DNA of 64,000 bases from Mixophyes australis (taxonomy: Eukaryota; Chordata; Amphibia; Anura; Limnodynastidae), in the NCBI GenBank assembly GCA_036250195.1, contig JAVHZZ010000003.1, positions 90,230,918 to 90,294,917 of the forward strand, written 5' to 3'. The notes under the pieces are model-generated. The model did not search any database, was not told the DNA's origin, and saw nothing but the letters and a program-made list of their open reading frames with translations. Made by a program: the position numbers and the translations under genes. This document shows positions 11,153 to 23,259 of this stretch, piece by piece. Within the stretch, counting starts at the first letter, position 1. Each line of letters begins with the position of its first letter.

Positions 11153-12619
11153 GGGGTAAATGTATCAAGCTGCCAGTTTGCAACTCCAGCGATTTTCTCG
11201 GGAGAGTTGTTATTGTATTACAGGTTACGCAAATAGCGTAGCGCATGCGCAATGTGCTACGTTACTTGCGTAAGCGCTAAATACAGTATTATGTGATTTC
11301 CCCACTAGCGTGGGAAAATACCATAATACAGTAGTTAGCTCTTACGCAAACAGCGTAAGAGCATTGCGAAACGGACCTCCTACTAGGTAGGAGGTGTTTG
11401 CGGCGGCTCCTGTTTTTTTTTATTTTTATCTTCAATCAAGCCTAAAGAGTCGGGATGTACAAATATATGCCCCTTCTGGGCAAAGAGTTCCTGTTGGAAA
11501 AGATTCCCTTATGGAGGTATAAATGGCTGGGAGTGGGGCAAGCCGGCAAGATGGATTTACAAATAATAAGTGACATTGGATCAAGAAAGAAGGCATCATT
11601 GGAAAGTATTTGGTTTTTTTTATTTTTAATAAATACTTGTGGTTTAAAAGAGGGTGGTTAGTGTCTTTATTGTGGGTTTTATTATTTTTAATAAATGTAT
11701 GTGGTTTATAGGAGGGTGTTGTGGCTTTGTAAACTTTTTTCTTTGTGGAACTACAGGGCCCAGCAAGCCAGGGATGTCAGGGCATGTTGGCACTTGTGGT
11801 TCTCCAAGTGCCAACATGCCCTGGCTGCCGTGGGTATGCTGGTGCTTGTAGTTATACAAGCACCAGCATGGCCACACTGTTTTTGGCAACCTGGCTGGCT
11901 GGGACTTGTAGTTCCACAAACAAAATTGGTGTCAGTTTGTTTTTTTTACTACTTTACGCCGTATTACCCTACTACTCACAGCCCAGGGGTAGTAGGAAGA
12001 GCCCTAGTGCTATCAGCACTGGGCTGGTTCTTTCTAGGGGGGGGCCCGCTCGTTTTTTTCAGCGGACCCCACTCCCTAGGGAATCCAGCCCAGCGCTGAA
12101 CAGTCTAGGGTTGGTTAGTCATTATGGCAGGGGGACCCCTGCCGCGCGTCCCCCTGCTATAGTGCCGCCAACCCTGGCTGGTTTGCCTAGTGCTGGTAAA
12201 GTGAAAATCGGGGGAACCCCACGCAAAATTTTTACCCGATTATCACAGGACCAGCACTAGTCAGGCAGCACTAGGGTTAAGCATTAATAGCGGGGGGACC
12301 TCACGCTTTTCTTTTAAAAAACTTTTATCTGTTCTTTAACATTTTAACAGCTGCCAGAGCTCTGGCAGCTGTATGACAGGTCAGTGTAACAGTGATGTGT
12401 TTACAACTCACTGTTACAACACAGGGGAGTTTGCCAAACACAGGAGAGTTAGCTAAACTCGGGAGTGTTTACATCGCTCAAAATCGCCAGAGATGACCAG
12501 CGATTTTGAACATGAGTGTCAAAATCGCAGCTTGATACATTTCCAGTTTTTTTCAAAAAACCCGCGATTTGCCGCGATTTAAACACACTGGCAAACTCGC
12601 ACTTTGATACATTTACCCC
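11153..12619. mobile_element. Non-autonomous PIF/Harbinger-like element
   Basis: Begins GGGGTAAATGTATCAAGCTG and ends with the inverse CTTTGATACATTTACCCC, flanked by TAC at 11150-11152 and 12620-12622. The DNA on either side matches an uninterrupted paralogue near 13080-13100 (CCTTAACATTGCATATCTG), which confirms the boundaries. The interior has imperfect inverted repeats (for example GTGCCAACATGCCCTGGCTG against AGGGCATGTTGGCAC at 11780-11825) and no transposase. Superfamily assignment rests on the 3-bp duplication and is an inference. Confidence 0.8.
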
Positions 12620-12621
12620 TA

Positions 12622-13335
12622 CATATCTGTGTGTATCTAGCAAAATGAAAAAATAAGGCATTAGTTTATATTTTGATCAAAACATTTAAGCCTGCATCCC
12701 AGCGTCAAGAGCACCTCATTAGATGCAGGTTCTACACTGACCTATATGCTTTAAACACCATTAAAATGCAGTTTAAATCAGAGGCACTCACCTCCCGGAT
12801 ATAGAGGTTTATATCTCGCAAAGGCTGGCTTGTGAGCCACACCCAAATGTGCCTTAAATAGACTTGATGGACAGCTGCTATGACAATAAGGCAATATTTT
12901 GAAACAAAACCAGAGAAAAAAACAAGCCTGCGCTCGGTATATTCCATATTATATATGGTACAAGCTGCATGGCAATAAGCCCGTGCTCGGTATATCTCAT
13001 ATTGTATATGGTACCAGCTGCGTGGCAATATAAATGCCCATATATGTATACAAAACAAAAAACACAGTTGTCATCACTTATCCTTAACATTGCATATCTG
13101 TGTGTATCTAGCAAAATGAAAACATGAGATATTAGTTCATATTTTGATCAAATCATTTAAACCTGCATCCCAGCGTCAAGGGAACCTCATTATATGCATG
13201 TCCTACACTGACCTATATACTTTAAACACCATTAAAATGCAGTTAAAATCAGATAAGCTCACCTCCCAGGTATAGGGGTTTACATCTAGCAAGGGCTGGC
13301 TTATTGCCATGCAGCTGGTACCATATATAATATGG
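12622..13335. repeat. Tandem duplication of a ~471-bp unit
   Basis: CATATCTGTGTGTATCTAGC starts at 12622 and again at 13093, and about 200 bp of following sequence matches with scattered differences. Between them are two inverted or direct copies of a CTCGGTATAT...TATATATGGTACAAGCTGC segment. The right copy is interrupted by the hAT element at 13336. Confidence 0.75.
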
Positions 13336-13494
13336 CCCAGGTTCCCAAAGTGTGAGCCGCGGCTCCCGAGAGTGCCGCGGCGCTGACACAGGGGTGCCGT
13401 GGCCAGGGGACAGAAAAAAAACAAACTTACCATTCCGATGGCACCCAGGACCCAGCATCCTCCTCCATCCTCGCTTCTCTTTGAATGTCGGACG

Positions 13495-13502
13495 TGACGT
13501 CA
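13495..13502. promoter_or_regulatory. CRE-type palindrome TGACGTCA
   Basis: A perfect CREB/ATF consensus between two outward-facing splice donors of the hAT element. The same arrangement occurs at 42528. Whether it drives transcription is inference. Confidence 0.5.
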
Positions 13503-13669
13503 TCACGCCCGACATTCAGTGACAAGCGGCAGGAGAGAGGATGCTGTGTACCAGGCACCGCTGAGTTGGTAAGAAGAAAGAAGAAATGACAGAAGAAATA
13601 GAAGAAAGAAGGTCAAGTATGGTGAGTAAAGAAACGGAGGGTAATAGTGATAGGAAGCAGCAATGGAGG

Positions 13670-14280
13670 GGCAAAAGAATGAAGGAGGGGGCAGGGTGAG
13701 GGTGCAGAGAGGGTAGATTGAGGATGCAGAGGGGGCAGAGTGAGGATGCAGAGGTGGCACAGAGAGTGGATGCAGAGGGGCACAGAGAGTGTGAATGCAC
13801 AGGGGGCACAGAGAGAGGATGCAGCGGGGGCACCGAGAGTGGATGCAAAGGGGGCACAGAGATTTGATGCAGAGGGGCACAGAGAGTGTGGATGCAGAGG
13901 GGCACAGAGAGTGTGGATGCAGATGGGCACAGAGAGTGTGGATAATGCAGAGGGGAACAGAGAGTGTGGATGATGCAGAGGGGCATAGAGTGTGCGGGTG
14001 AGGATGCAGGGGCACAGAGTGTGTGGATGCAGAGGGGGCACAGAGAATGTGGATGCAGAGGGGATCAGAGAGTGTGGATGATGATGCAGGGGCACAGAGA
14101 ATGTAGATGATGCAGAGGGGCACAGAGTGTGGATGATGATGCAGGGGCACATAGTGTGTGGATGATGATGCAGGGGCACAGATTGTATGGATGACTATGT
14201 AGGGGCACAGAGTGTGTGTATGATGATGCAGGGGCACAAATTGTGTGGATGATGACGCAGGGGCACAGAGTGAGTTAGTT
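13670..14280. repeat. GATGCAGAGGGGCACAGAGAGTGTG minisatellite
   Basis: About 22 degenerate units of 24-30 bp inside the hAT element, downstream of its plus-strand donor sites. The array has long open frames on both strands because the unit lacks stop codons. Confidence 0.85.
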
Positions 14281-14839
14281 GTAAATTATTCTTTGACAGA
14301 AATTAATTGACAAAAATATATAAAAATATAATTTTCCCTTGGATTTATGTGTATCTTTGCATACAACTAAATAAGTATTTCTGTCCTGACCTAAATACTT
14401 ATTAAGTTTTTTGACCCAACTACTTATATAACGGGATTGCTCAGTAATTATTTTGGAGGGGTGCCTTGAAAAAATTATGGAGACTCTAAGGGTGCCGCGA
14501 ACTGCAAAAGTTTGGAACCACTGTAATATGGTATATATCTTGAGCGCGGGCTTGTTTTTTTTCTGGTTTTGAGACACACATCTGTATTTATCTACAATAA
14601 AATCTGAAGAAACATCTCTGTATATACGCCTTGCCGTATTGAGACACAGTACACTGCGGGATACATAGGTGGAAAATAAAGTCCCAGCAGAATGCTCAGA
14701 AAAAGAAATACTCAATTATCATCACCTGTTAATAATATAGTCGTTAGTGACACAAAAAATAACAAAGAAGTCCTTTCTTTAAAATTTTTCCCCATGAAAT
14801 ATATATCATGATGTTATTAATGTATACTGCACATAAAAT

Positions 14840-15210
14840 GCACAGATACAGTTGCTGCTATTTGCAAACACATGTTCTAGCATGCATAAGCGTCCATCAT
14901 CACTCGGCACTTACACCTGAGCTATATTTTGTGCAATTAATACGACTGAATAATACGTACCTTTGAGATGCCCAAACCTTGAATCGGACGCAGCTGTGTG
15001 TGTCCTTCGTACATCCTTATTGTACATATGCCCACTCGCTCTCCTGTTCCACCCCCTAAATTGCAGCATGTTGAAAGTGTCCATTGCGTTCAAAGAGAAA
15101 ATGGATGTACTTGTGTTCACTGGTGTATAGTCCGTTTCTAGGCATGCACAGTACAATTTAATGCAAAATATGTCACGCCATGCATTTACATTCCTTAATG
15201 AATCAGGCCC
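14840..15210. mobile_element. Unclassified repeat, copy 1 (pair with 17010-17362)
   Basis: The sequence from ACAGTTGCTGCTATTTGC to the terminal CCTTAATGAATCAGGCCC is matched by 17010-17362, which is disrupted by the retrovirus. The right end has the MITE-type terminus. The left end is not defined. Confidence 0.5.
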
Positions 15211-15214
15211 ACAA

Positions 15215-16585
15215 TGTTCCCAGGGCATGTAAAATCAGCTCTCAGGAATAGGTAATATTGAAGAACAAAAGTCCCAGCCAGATGAAATAATTGAAGTGCA
15301 CTAAAAACAAAGAAATCAAATCAATCTGGACTAATGAAGGATTAACATATGTCCATGTGTCTTTGATATCAGAATCAATCACTGGGGCTGTAAAAGCATA
15401 GTATTTAAATAATGCACAATAGCCCTCATATGATCCTGATAGCCTCAGAAGTAAACACTGCACTGGATGAAACCCTGTGCTTTTCACTGCTTAAAAGAGC
15501 AACTTCTTCAGGGGGGTCAATGTATAAAAGTAAATCACACCACAGTGTGTTATATTATTGTTTGGTTTTTTATGAAATAAAAGAGTCATTATGAATTCCT
15601 ATTAATTTTACAGACATATTTTGCAAATAACAGATGTTTGTGAAATGACAGTAAAAAAAGTATGTAGTACTATCTTAATCTAAAATATGTGTGCAGAACT
15701 AGAAGATGCTTGCCATAACCACTTTTACCTAAGATCAAAAGTGAGAATAACATGTTGTTTCTAGCACAAAAGCCAGATTTTGAAAGCACTTAAAAGCAAG
15801 TGTGGGGTGTTGAGCGTATTAGCCACTTAAAACTAAGCTGTAGTCTCTTAGGTGTCTCTTTAAAATCAGCTGTAGTCTCTTAGGTGTCTCTTTAAACTCA
15901 GCTGCAGTCTCTTAGGTGTCCATTGAATTAATATTTGAGTGGTCCACCTTTGTAAAACCTTGAACACCATTGGATATGCAGAAATCTTAATGGCCTGTTT
16001 GACCGTCAGTTTTGTAGAAAAGATTAGGGATAATTTATAGCCATCCTTATATAAATGTGAAAAAATATGAAGAACTGCCTCCTGCCTTTTATAATTTCTG
16101 ACAAAAGGCCCTAGGACAGAAAAAATATTTTTCCCTTCAAAATTAACTGTCTTTTGAGACTATTAGGAGTTCCTAGATCTCTTTAATTGCTTTGGACCTC
16201 TTTCCATAAGATATTCAGGCTGAATATACAGACTTGGCTGCACTTTTCCAACTCTTCCTCCCGCTGCCCACCATTAGCTCCTTTTTTTCTCTCTCCTTCT
16301 GTCTGTTCAGCTTCAGCTGGAGTAGGTGATCCCAAAAACTTTGATGTGTTTGTGCAAGTTATTGTTGGTAGAATCTAGTGATTTTAAGAATTGAGTGGGT
16401 AATATAAATATATAAAGTCTCAGCACTCTTATCATTACCATTTGCAATGTGGACGCATGCTGCATAGCAAAACCTGAAGTTGTTAAATTAAAACTAATTA
16501 AAATGTTTTAAAATGTATGCTCTTATCTGCAGGGTCCTCTGCCCTTCTGACTCTATACAATTTCTTCTCCTCCATTGTCACTGTA
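15215..16585. other. AT-rich DNA; short 37-bp triplication at about 15840-15925
   Basis: TAGTCTCTTAGGTGTCTCTTTAAA is present three times in direct order, with small changes. Nothing else is recognised in this stretch. Confidence 0.6.
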
Positions 16586-16599
16586 CTTGCTATGCTTGG

Positions 16600-16830
16600 A
16601 GTCTTAGGGGGGAATTTCCTCCCACACTCCAAATACATACTGGTAGGTTAATTGGCTGCTAACCAAAAAAATTGACCCTACTCTGTGTGTCTGTCTGTGT
16701 GTGTTTGTGTGTGTTAGGGAATTTAGACAGTAGGCGCCAATAGGGCAGGGACTGATGTGAGTTCTCTGTACAGCACTGCGGAATTAGTGGTGCTATTTAA
16801 ATGAATGGTGATGATGATGATGATGATGAT
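16600..16830 (+). mobile_element. V-SINE-like SINE, 5'-truncated, with (GAT)n tail
   Basis: Matches the second half of the SINE at 34046-34376: TCCTCCCACACTCCAAATAC, the TACTGGTAGGTTAATTGGCT segment, a TG-rich stretch, GGGCAGGGACTGATGTGAG and a CTGTACAGCACTGCGGAATT tail ending in GATGATGAT. The tRNA-like head is missing. Confidence 0.75.
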
Positions 16831-17009
16831 ATGTGTGGTGTTGAATATGGGTCTAGGTATGTTTTGCTCTACTAGACAGGACACTGCAGGAAATGTTCAA
16901 TACATATGAGTAATGTAAACTCACAAAAGAACGCACATAAAAAATAAATAAATAAAATTAATATAAAAAATGAAAAAATGTTTAAAATCATTTATTAGGA
17001 TGTTCTTAA

Positions 17010-17362
17010 TGTCTACTGTACATTTAATACATTTTTACAGTTGCTTCTGAATGCTAACACATGTTCTATCATGCATACTCAGCCATCATCACAAGTGATC
17101 GATACTTAGACTAGACCTGTATCCGGAGCAAGAGATGTGACTGAAAGACACATACTTTAAAGGAGCCCAGAGCTTGAATTGGACATAGCTGCATGGGCTC
17201 AAGCTATGGACACCCTTACTGTACATTGACTATGGGCATTCGCAACTTCCCATCCACGATGCTGCATTCTGTGGCGTATGGTGCGGTTCTGGGCATGCGC
17301 AGAGCAATTTTGTGCATTATACGCAAAAAAATGCCAGTTATGCTCCTGAATAATCATGCCTT
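17010..17362. mobile_element. Unclassified repeat, copy 2, split by the retrovirus
   Basis: Homologous over most of its length to 14840-15210, with shared landmarks such as AACACATGTTCTA and GGGCATGCGCAGAGCAATTT versus GGCATGCACAGTACAATTT. The retroviral insertion begins at 17363, within its right end. Confidence 0.5.
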
Positions 17363-17945
17363 TGTAAGGGTAAATTTGTATGATTAATGATTTAATATCT
17401 ATAATGTATTAAGCTTTAGAAACTAATAAGTTATGCTATAACCTTAAGAGAAATAAGCAAATATTATGTTCAGTTTTGAAGAAGAATTGTTGAAGGTTGT
17501 GAAACTACATAACAGGATGTTCCCAAGAATAGAAATAGACCAAGACACGCAGCAAAGCAAAACGTTCTTTACAGATAAAACCCAAGAACTCAAAGCTGGG
17601 AACAGCACAAGAATATTGGTAGAAAACCTGGAAAGAGATAACGCAGAAAGAAGAAAGAATTGTTTGAACTTTGATGGCAAACTGCAATATATATATTTGT
17701 TGATTGACTTACTTTCATAATCTACTGTCTTATAATTGGTTGCTAAGCATCTATACCCCTAAACTTTTATGTATAAATAAAGACGCTAAAGCGGTCTTCG
17801 ATTGGAACAGAATCAGAACTGCTCAGCATTATATCATACAGGTGTTGAGTATTTTTCTGTTCCCCAGTCGACTGAAAATCAAGGAAGATCTGACTGACAT
17901 TGAAGGTGATTGATAGAAGTATCGGTGAACCCCAATACCCCAACA
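17363..17945 (+). repeat. 5' LTR
   Basis: 583 bp, TG...CA ends. It contains TATAAATAAAG at about 17771, which could serve as TATA box or poly(A) signal. It is 20 bp longer than the 3' LTR, partly because the 3' copy lacks about 13 bp near ACATAACAGGATG and a short segment after AATAAA. Copies match in order along the rest. Confidence 0.9.
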
Positions 17946-17949
17946 TTTC

Positions 17950-17969
17950 TGGGTGCTCGTGTCCTGGAT
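17950..17969 (+). other. Primer binding site, tRNA-Pro-like
   Basis: TGGGTGCTCGTGTCCTGGAT begins four bases after the LTR and resembles the tRNA-Pro site of gammaretroviruses, with a small insertion and a few changes. Confidence 0.65.
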
Positions 17970-19193
17970 ACCCCAATATCTCCTCACCTGACCAAGACTC
18001 CACTGATGTCCAGAGAACCGCTGAACTAAATTACTTACGGTGAGTAACAAAAAGTGCAGATTTCTATCATCTTACTCTGACCAGTATTTCTTTGTATGTC
18101 TAAGGAAAGTCAGTTGAGGTGATTAGAGAGTATCTCATGAATCCAATGTTCAGTCAGAGAAAAGAGTAATGATATTGTGAATGTATGGATACAGTGGATT
18201 ATGATGGGTGTAGACAATTTGAATTAGAAGATAACAAGAGGGGTAAATGTAAAAATTGTACCTTCTGCATTATTCTGAGAGAATATTCAGGACCTAGTTT
18301 AGATGGTGTTACAGCCACAAACGCATATTATGGTTTTATAAACAACGAGAAAGAATTTTATTGCATGTTGGGTTGCCATTTGAACAAAGAATTGTTGTAG
18401 AAATTTTTGGGTCAAGACTGGTGTAACATACTTACCTATTTGCCACGGAATTATATGTTACCTGATTAAAAACATATATGCCCTTATAGTATAAGAAAAT
18501 TGCCTAAAAGTGAGACAAATGAAATAATAGTGAAAGGTTATGCTGAAGACTGACAGTTAAGATTGTCCAGATGGTACCACTGGAAGAAATAATTGCCATA
18601 CTGGTAGTATCTGTGCCATATTCTTCTGTGTACTTTGTAGATATGGTGCAAATGGTGTGGAAGGTATTAGAAAATGTTTAAATGGTGCAACCAGTGTCTA
18701 GGTTTTCCTATACACATTGCACAGGATATATTGTTATTCAGACACGAGGCATAAGGGTTCCAGAAGAAGTGGGAGTGCTATCTTTGGAAGCAACACCTGA
18801 GGCATATTGGGGCTCCACAGATAGACCGTGGTAGAATCTCACTATAATAGTGGGAACACATGCCAGAGATCCTGACTATTTATTTCATGTATTACGTTTG
18901 ACGTGGGGAAGGTTGTTGATAGATACCCCTATTACACAAGGAGGCAGAGGGAACCTCACAGACCCCATTATATGTCTATACACGGACTTAAGGGGAAGAA
19001 TCGGATCAGCCATAAGTGACAGTCTTTTAACTTAAAGCCAATAAAACTCGCATCTGGTGTTCCTAGGGCAGACTAGGAGGTATAGGATTAAAGACACTTG
19101 TAGTCTGTACAAAGAGGAAAATTATATCACCTTATTCTGCTTGCAGATTATTGTACCCCAGATACTGCCAGTACTGTGACCAGTAACCCAGCA
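17970..19193 (+). other. Retroviral leader (about 1.2 kb) with short ORFs
   Basis: A long stretch between primer site and the gag start. A splice-donor-like TTACGGTGAGTAAC lies at about 18036. Two short frames occur, at 18185-18400 (71 codons, with a CKNCTFC cysteine pair) and 18850-19035. Neither matches a domain I recognise. The leader is longer than the few hundred bases usual for simple gammaretroviruses. It may be remnant coding sequence or packaging region. Confidence 0.5.
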
Positions 19194-20900
19194 ATGGGGG
19201 CTCAAAAAAGTAAGAAGCCTACCATAGGCAAAGCTATGGATATAATGAAGGAGAGTGAAGGTAGTAAAGTTCTTAGAAAGTACTCAAAGTACTTAGAATT
19301 CAGAAAGTACTCAAAAAAGTAGGATTCCCCGCAGAGGGGACATTAGACTTGGAGAAATGGTCCCGGTTTTATTTGAATAATAAGGAATGGCTAAAAAGAC
19401 ATGGCTGAGAAGATCAGGGCATTATGTGGATACTTGCTAGTAAAGAATATGTAAGAACAACCCCTTTAGATGAGGATGATTTCATGTTTTGTGATCCACC
19501 ACAAAAGATGGCAGTACCACTCCAATATGCAGAACCACTAGTTATGCTTTCACCCCCGCCTCCAGCACTCAGCAATGAAACCCCCACAGCTACTCAATTT
19601 CCAAAGATACCAACAACTACAGTGAGGAAAGTGGGGAATAAGTGGAAGATAATTACACCAGGTCATGCTCCCACTCGACCAATACAGATATACTATCCTG
19701 AAAGAAAATGTACAGAATGTGGGAATTGCATACCAGAAGGAGATTTAATATGCCTGTTCTGTGGTAATCAAATTATCCCCAATGCCTCACCTTGTGAAGA
19801 CATACGAAGAGAGGGTTGTCAGGATTACCTAGCTTCTCACCTGTAGGTCCTTCTCCAGGTGCATTAACAAGAGCAAGAAGAAAAATATTTGGTCCAGACC
19901 TGGACTCAGAAGAAGAAAAAAGACCCACATATGTGCACCCAGCTAAAGAGCTAAAATCTTTACAGTTGGGACAGAATACATCATATCAGATGTTTCCAGT
20001 ACAAGTTCAAAGAGTAATGAATGAAGCCGTTAATGAAGTACAGCAACTCCAAGAAATACATAGAGCCTGGTCCTCATCAGATATGTATGATATCGTCACC
20101 AAAGCACCAGCTCCCAGGAAAAAACCTGCAGCTTTCAGCCAGTATATTACCAGAATACATGTCATATGGACCCCTAGTTGGGTAGATTATGACCAGCTGG
20201 CCACTACGCTATTGGGAGTAGGAACAGCTACAGAGATTAGGACCATGGCAATAGCAGAAGCAGTGGATAATCTACCAGAATAGTAGCACCATCCGTGGCC
20301 AATTTGAAAAAAAAACAGTGGCCTGTGGAGTACTGTTTTATCACTGGTTAATGAGATGGTGCCATAATGAAAGAGAAAATGCACCAGCAGCACCAGAAGT
20401 ACGACATGAGAAAGAAGAGACCATTAGTCAATATTATGACAGAGCTACTCAAGCACATGAATATGAAGGTTTCACTCAAGATAATTCCCAACATTGCAGA
20501 CTATTTAAGACCAGATTCCTTAATGGCCTTTCTGAAACATATCATCAACAATCGTTCCTCATAAGACCAGAAGCAGCAACAATGGAAATGCAATCCATGC
20601 TCCAATTTCTGTAAGGTATAGAAGACCGGGAAAAGGAAAAACAGAGGAAAGCCAAAGATAAGTCCCAAACTCAGAGAATTACGATTCATGTGGTCCAAGA
20701 AAATCAAGACTGGAAAGTTCGAACAGTTGCAAGAGGTGCACAACAAGTGTGCAACAAGTAAAGGAAAAAGGAAACATGACTCTGAAAGAAATGAAAAAAC
20801 AAGGGGTTTGTTTCTTTTGCAAACAGAGGGCACATGGAAAGAGATTGCATTAAGCATAAGATATAGCTTGAAATAAGAAATCAGCAAGCTACAGGCCAAC
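19194..20900 (+). pseudogene. gag: gag (matrix, capsid, nucleocapsid), broken
   Basis: The start is chosen at 19194 because it gives Met-Gly, the N-myristoylation context of gammaretroviral matrix. This frame stops at about 19321. The next pieces lie in 19424-19846 (Pro-rich with a PPPALSN stretch and a CTECG...CLFCG cysteine pair), 19816-20283 (capsid-like, with a WSSSDMYDI segment and the WVDYDQL region) and 20318-20614 (capsid C-terminal part). A nucleocapsid zinc knuckle starts with CFFCK at about 20809, but its second half is in another frame. At least three frame changes and several stops make it non-functional. Homology to gamma-type Gag is clear from order and motifs rather than a search. 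Confidence 0.85.
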
Positions 20901-20929
20901 AACCCACATAGGAAATTGGCACTCCAACA

Positions 20930-21449
20930 TACCTCCCGCTTATAAATAACCAAACTAGTCACACTTTTAGTAGGTGAAGAGAAAATTAAAGTGCCAACAC
21001 AATTACTCACTTCCTCATCTTTTCCCTATAATCTGTTGGGAGCAGATGTACTTTCAATGATACAAGCCAGTATTAAACACACCCCAAATGGAGTAAAACT
21101 CACAAGTCAACTCCCATCTCCAGTCCAAGAAGAGCTTACAGTAGCAATCTACATGCTTACGCAGATTAGCACATGCCAAAAGGATAGGACTGTTAATCTA
21201 CCAGATTGGCTGAACATAGTACCAGACAAGCTATGGTCCAAAGGAAAACAGGATGTGGGTACACTTAAAGTAAGTCCTGTAAAACTGACACTAAAACCAG
21301 GGACAGATGCTGTTTCAATTAAACAGTATCCACTTGCTGCCGCTCAAACCAAAGCAATCTCAGAACAAATACAAAGATACCTACAAATAGGGGTATTAAC
21401 AAAATGTTGCTTTCCATATAGCACACCCCTATTCCCAATAAAGAAATGA
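20930..21449 (+). pseudogene. pol: protease remnant and N-terminal reverse transcriptase
   Basis: The frame at 20991-21449 begins with the end of the protease (NLLGADVL, the conserved Leu-Leu-Gly near the C-terminus of retroviral proteases). It continues into the linker and N-terminal reverse transcriptase: VSIKQYPL, then a helix, the STPLFPIKK segment in the fingers, and a stop. The active-site DTGA of the protease is not seen, so the upstream part is decayed or missing. The next reverse transcriptase part is in a separate frame. Confidence 0.8.
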
Positions 21450-22065
21450 GATGTCGGACAAGGGGTGAAATACTGGATGGTTCAAAAAAAGATTACTGAT
21501 CAACACTCCTATTGTGCCCAACCCCCACACTTTGCTTAATCAGATACCCCCAAATGCAAAATGATTCTCAGTAATCAACTTGGCAAACGCTTTCTTCTCA
21601 GTCCCCATTACAGAAGATAGTCAACTTCTTCTAACCTTCACCCATGATGGAAACCAATACTGTTGGACAAGACTCTCTCAAGGAGGAGCCACCAGCCCAG
21701 CAGAATTTTCAGAGACAATGGCCCTAATTCTCCTAGGATGGAGGCCTATTAATCCAACTGCTCAACTTAACCAATATGTGAATGATCTCATGGCATCTGC
21801 GGAAACTGAAGAAGAATGCAAAGCAGAAACACTGTTATTACTTTGTATCCTGGCCAAACAAGACTGCAGAGTATCACCAAGCAAGTTGCAACTAGTACAG
21901 GAAAATGTAACATTTTTGGGACATTGTATCTCTGTAGGAGCAAAACATCTTACAACTGAAAGAGATAAAGTTATAGGAGACATGAAGACACCAAAAACAG
22001 TCAAAGAAATCAGAGCCTTTATGGGGCCTATAGGGTATTGCAGAGAGTGGATCCCCTCAGCTTAA
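21450..22065 (+). pseudogene. pol: reverse transcriptase palm and thumb, catalytic residues changed
   Basis: After a stop at about 21447 the fingers/palm continues in an open stretch to 22065. Visible landmarks are NAFFSVP (palm motif A, 21586-21600), RLSQGGATSPAEF (motif B), YVNDLMAS (motif C, 21775-21798) and FLGHCIS (thumb). In motif A the catalytic Asp is Asn (AAC at 21586-21588); in motif C the first Asp of YVDD is Asn (AAT at 21781-21783). A stop follows at about 22063. This enzyme would not polymerise DNA. Confidence 0.88.
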
Positions 22066-22155
22066 ATTATTATGCAACCATTGTATGAATGCTTGAGGAA
22101 ACAACAGGGAATAGAACCGCTCAATATAACTTAAATAGAGAATGCAGAACAAGCC

Positions 22156-23250
22156 TTGAAACATGCCATCTCTACTACACCAGCACTTGGACTACCAGAC
22201 TACCTGAAACAATTCACATTGTTCTGCCATGAGCAGTCAGGGCATGTTCTAGGGGTCCTCACACAGAAACATGGAACGAAACAAAGGCCACTGACCTATT
22301 ATTCGGCACAACTCAACCCAGTTATAAGAGGCTCTCCCTCATGTATAAAAGCAGTAGCAGCAGCAGCAATACTAAAAGAAAAGGTAGCAGAAATGGTATT
22401 GGACCATGCACTTATTATTCAAGTTCCACATGCAGCCACAGAAATTCTCAATTAAGCAAGAACAAGACATTTGTCTGCAGCTAGACTAACTAAATTTGAG
22501 GTAGCCTTGCTTAGCGCCTCACACATAACAGTTACCAGATGCACAGTCCTCAATCCAGCAACCCTGCTCCCCATTGATGATTCAAAAGAGGGGAGTTAGG
22601 GGAGTCACAAAAGAGATGACTCATCAGATGGGGATATGAGAACCTGAGTGAAGCATCGGAAGTGTCTGAAGAAGAAACTGAAGAAGCTGAGAAATACACA
22701 CACAAAAATTTTCACATGACTGTTTGGAGCTTACGAAATTGGAAACTTCAGCTTTGCATAATGTCACTGACACACCACTTTTAGATGCAACCCCAACTGT
22801 TTACGTAAATGGATCTAGATATTATGTGGATGGAGTTCCATACATAGGTTATACCATCACTCCTGAGTAAGAGGTGCTTGAATCGTAAGCACTGTCTAAT
22901 GGAGCATCAGCACCAGAAGCAAAATTGATAGCTCTAACTAAGTCTTGTGTATATGCAGAAGGACAAATAGCCAATGTATATATAGATTCACGTAATGCCT
23001 GGGGAGTGGCGCATGATTTCTGTCCCACTTGGAAAATATAGATTTCCAATGAATCAAATGGAAAACCCATCAAACATGCAAACTTAATTAATGAGCTATT
23101 TAGAGCATTGGAACTCCCTACACAAGTAGGAATTATAAAGGTTCAAGCTCAGACTAAAGAACAAACTCCAGAAGCAAGAGGAAATAATCTTGCAGATCAG
23201 TCAGCAAAAAATGCAACCCTCCAACGAAAGAATACTACATTTCTAGTAGA
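22156..23250 (+). pseudogene. pol: connection and RNase H region, broken
   Basis: The frame at 22156-22455 holds the connection domain (ALGLPDYLKQFTLFCHEQ, RPLTYYSAQLNPV). The RNase H domain follows from about 22790, with landmarks VNGSRYYVDG and DSRNAWGVAHDF. The first catalytic Asp is Asn (AAT at 22808-22810) and the catalytic Glu in the SAPEAKLIALT segment is Lys (AAA at 22922-22924). The third acidic residue, in DSR, is retained. Stops interrupt the frame at several points, including around 22868. Confidence 0.78.
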
Positions 23251-23259
23251 CTAAATTGA

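Larger units (their letters stand above)
13336..14523 (+). mobile_element. Non-autonomous hAT element with CRE-type palindrome and minisatellite
   Basis: Terminal repeats of the CAGTGGTTCCCAAACTTT type (left copy mutated, right copy read as TTTGGAACCACTG), flanked by an exact 8-bp duplication TAATATGG at 13328-13335 and 14524-14531. The interior holds TGACGTCA at 13495-13502, donor-like sites facing outward on both strands (minus strand GT at 13429-13430; plus strand GT at 13569-13570 and 13622-13623), then a GGATGCAGAGGGGCACAGAG array. Proline- and histidine-rich open frames across that array are products of its repeat structure, not genes. No transposase. Confidence 0.85.

Noticed and set aside
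13503..14237. Long Pro/His/Ser-rich frames on the minus strand
   Set aside because: They follow the GATGCAGAGGGGCACAGAG minisatellite unit, which lacks stop codons in several frames. No domain or codon pattern.
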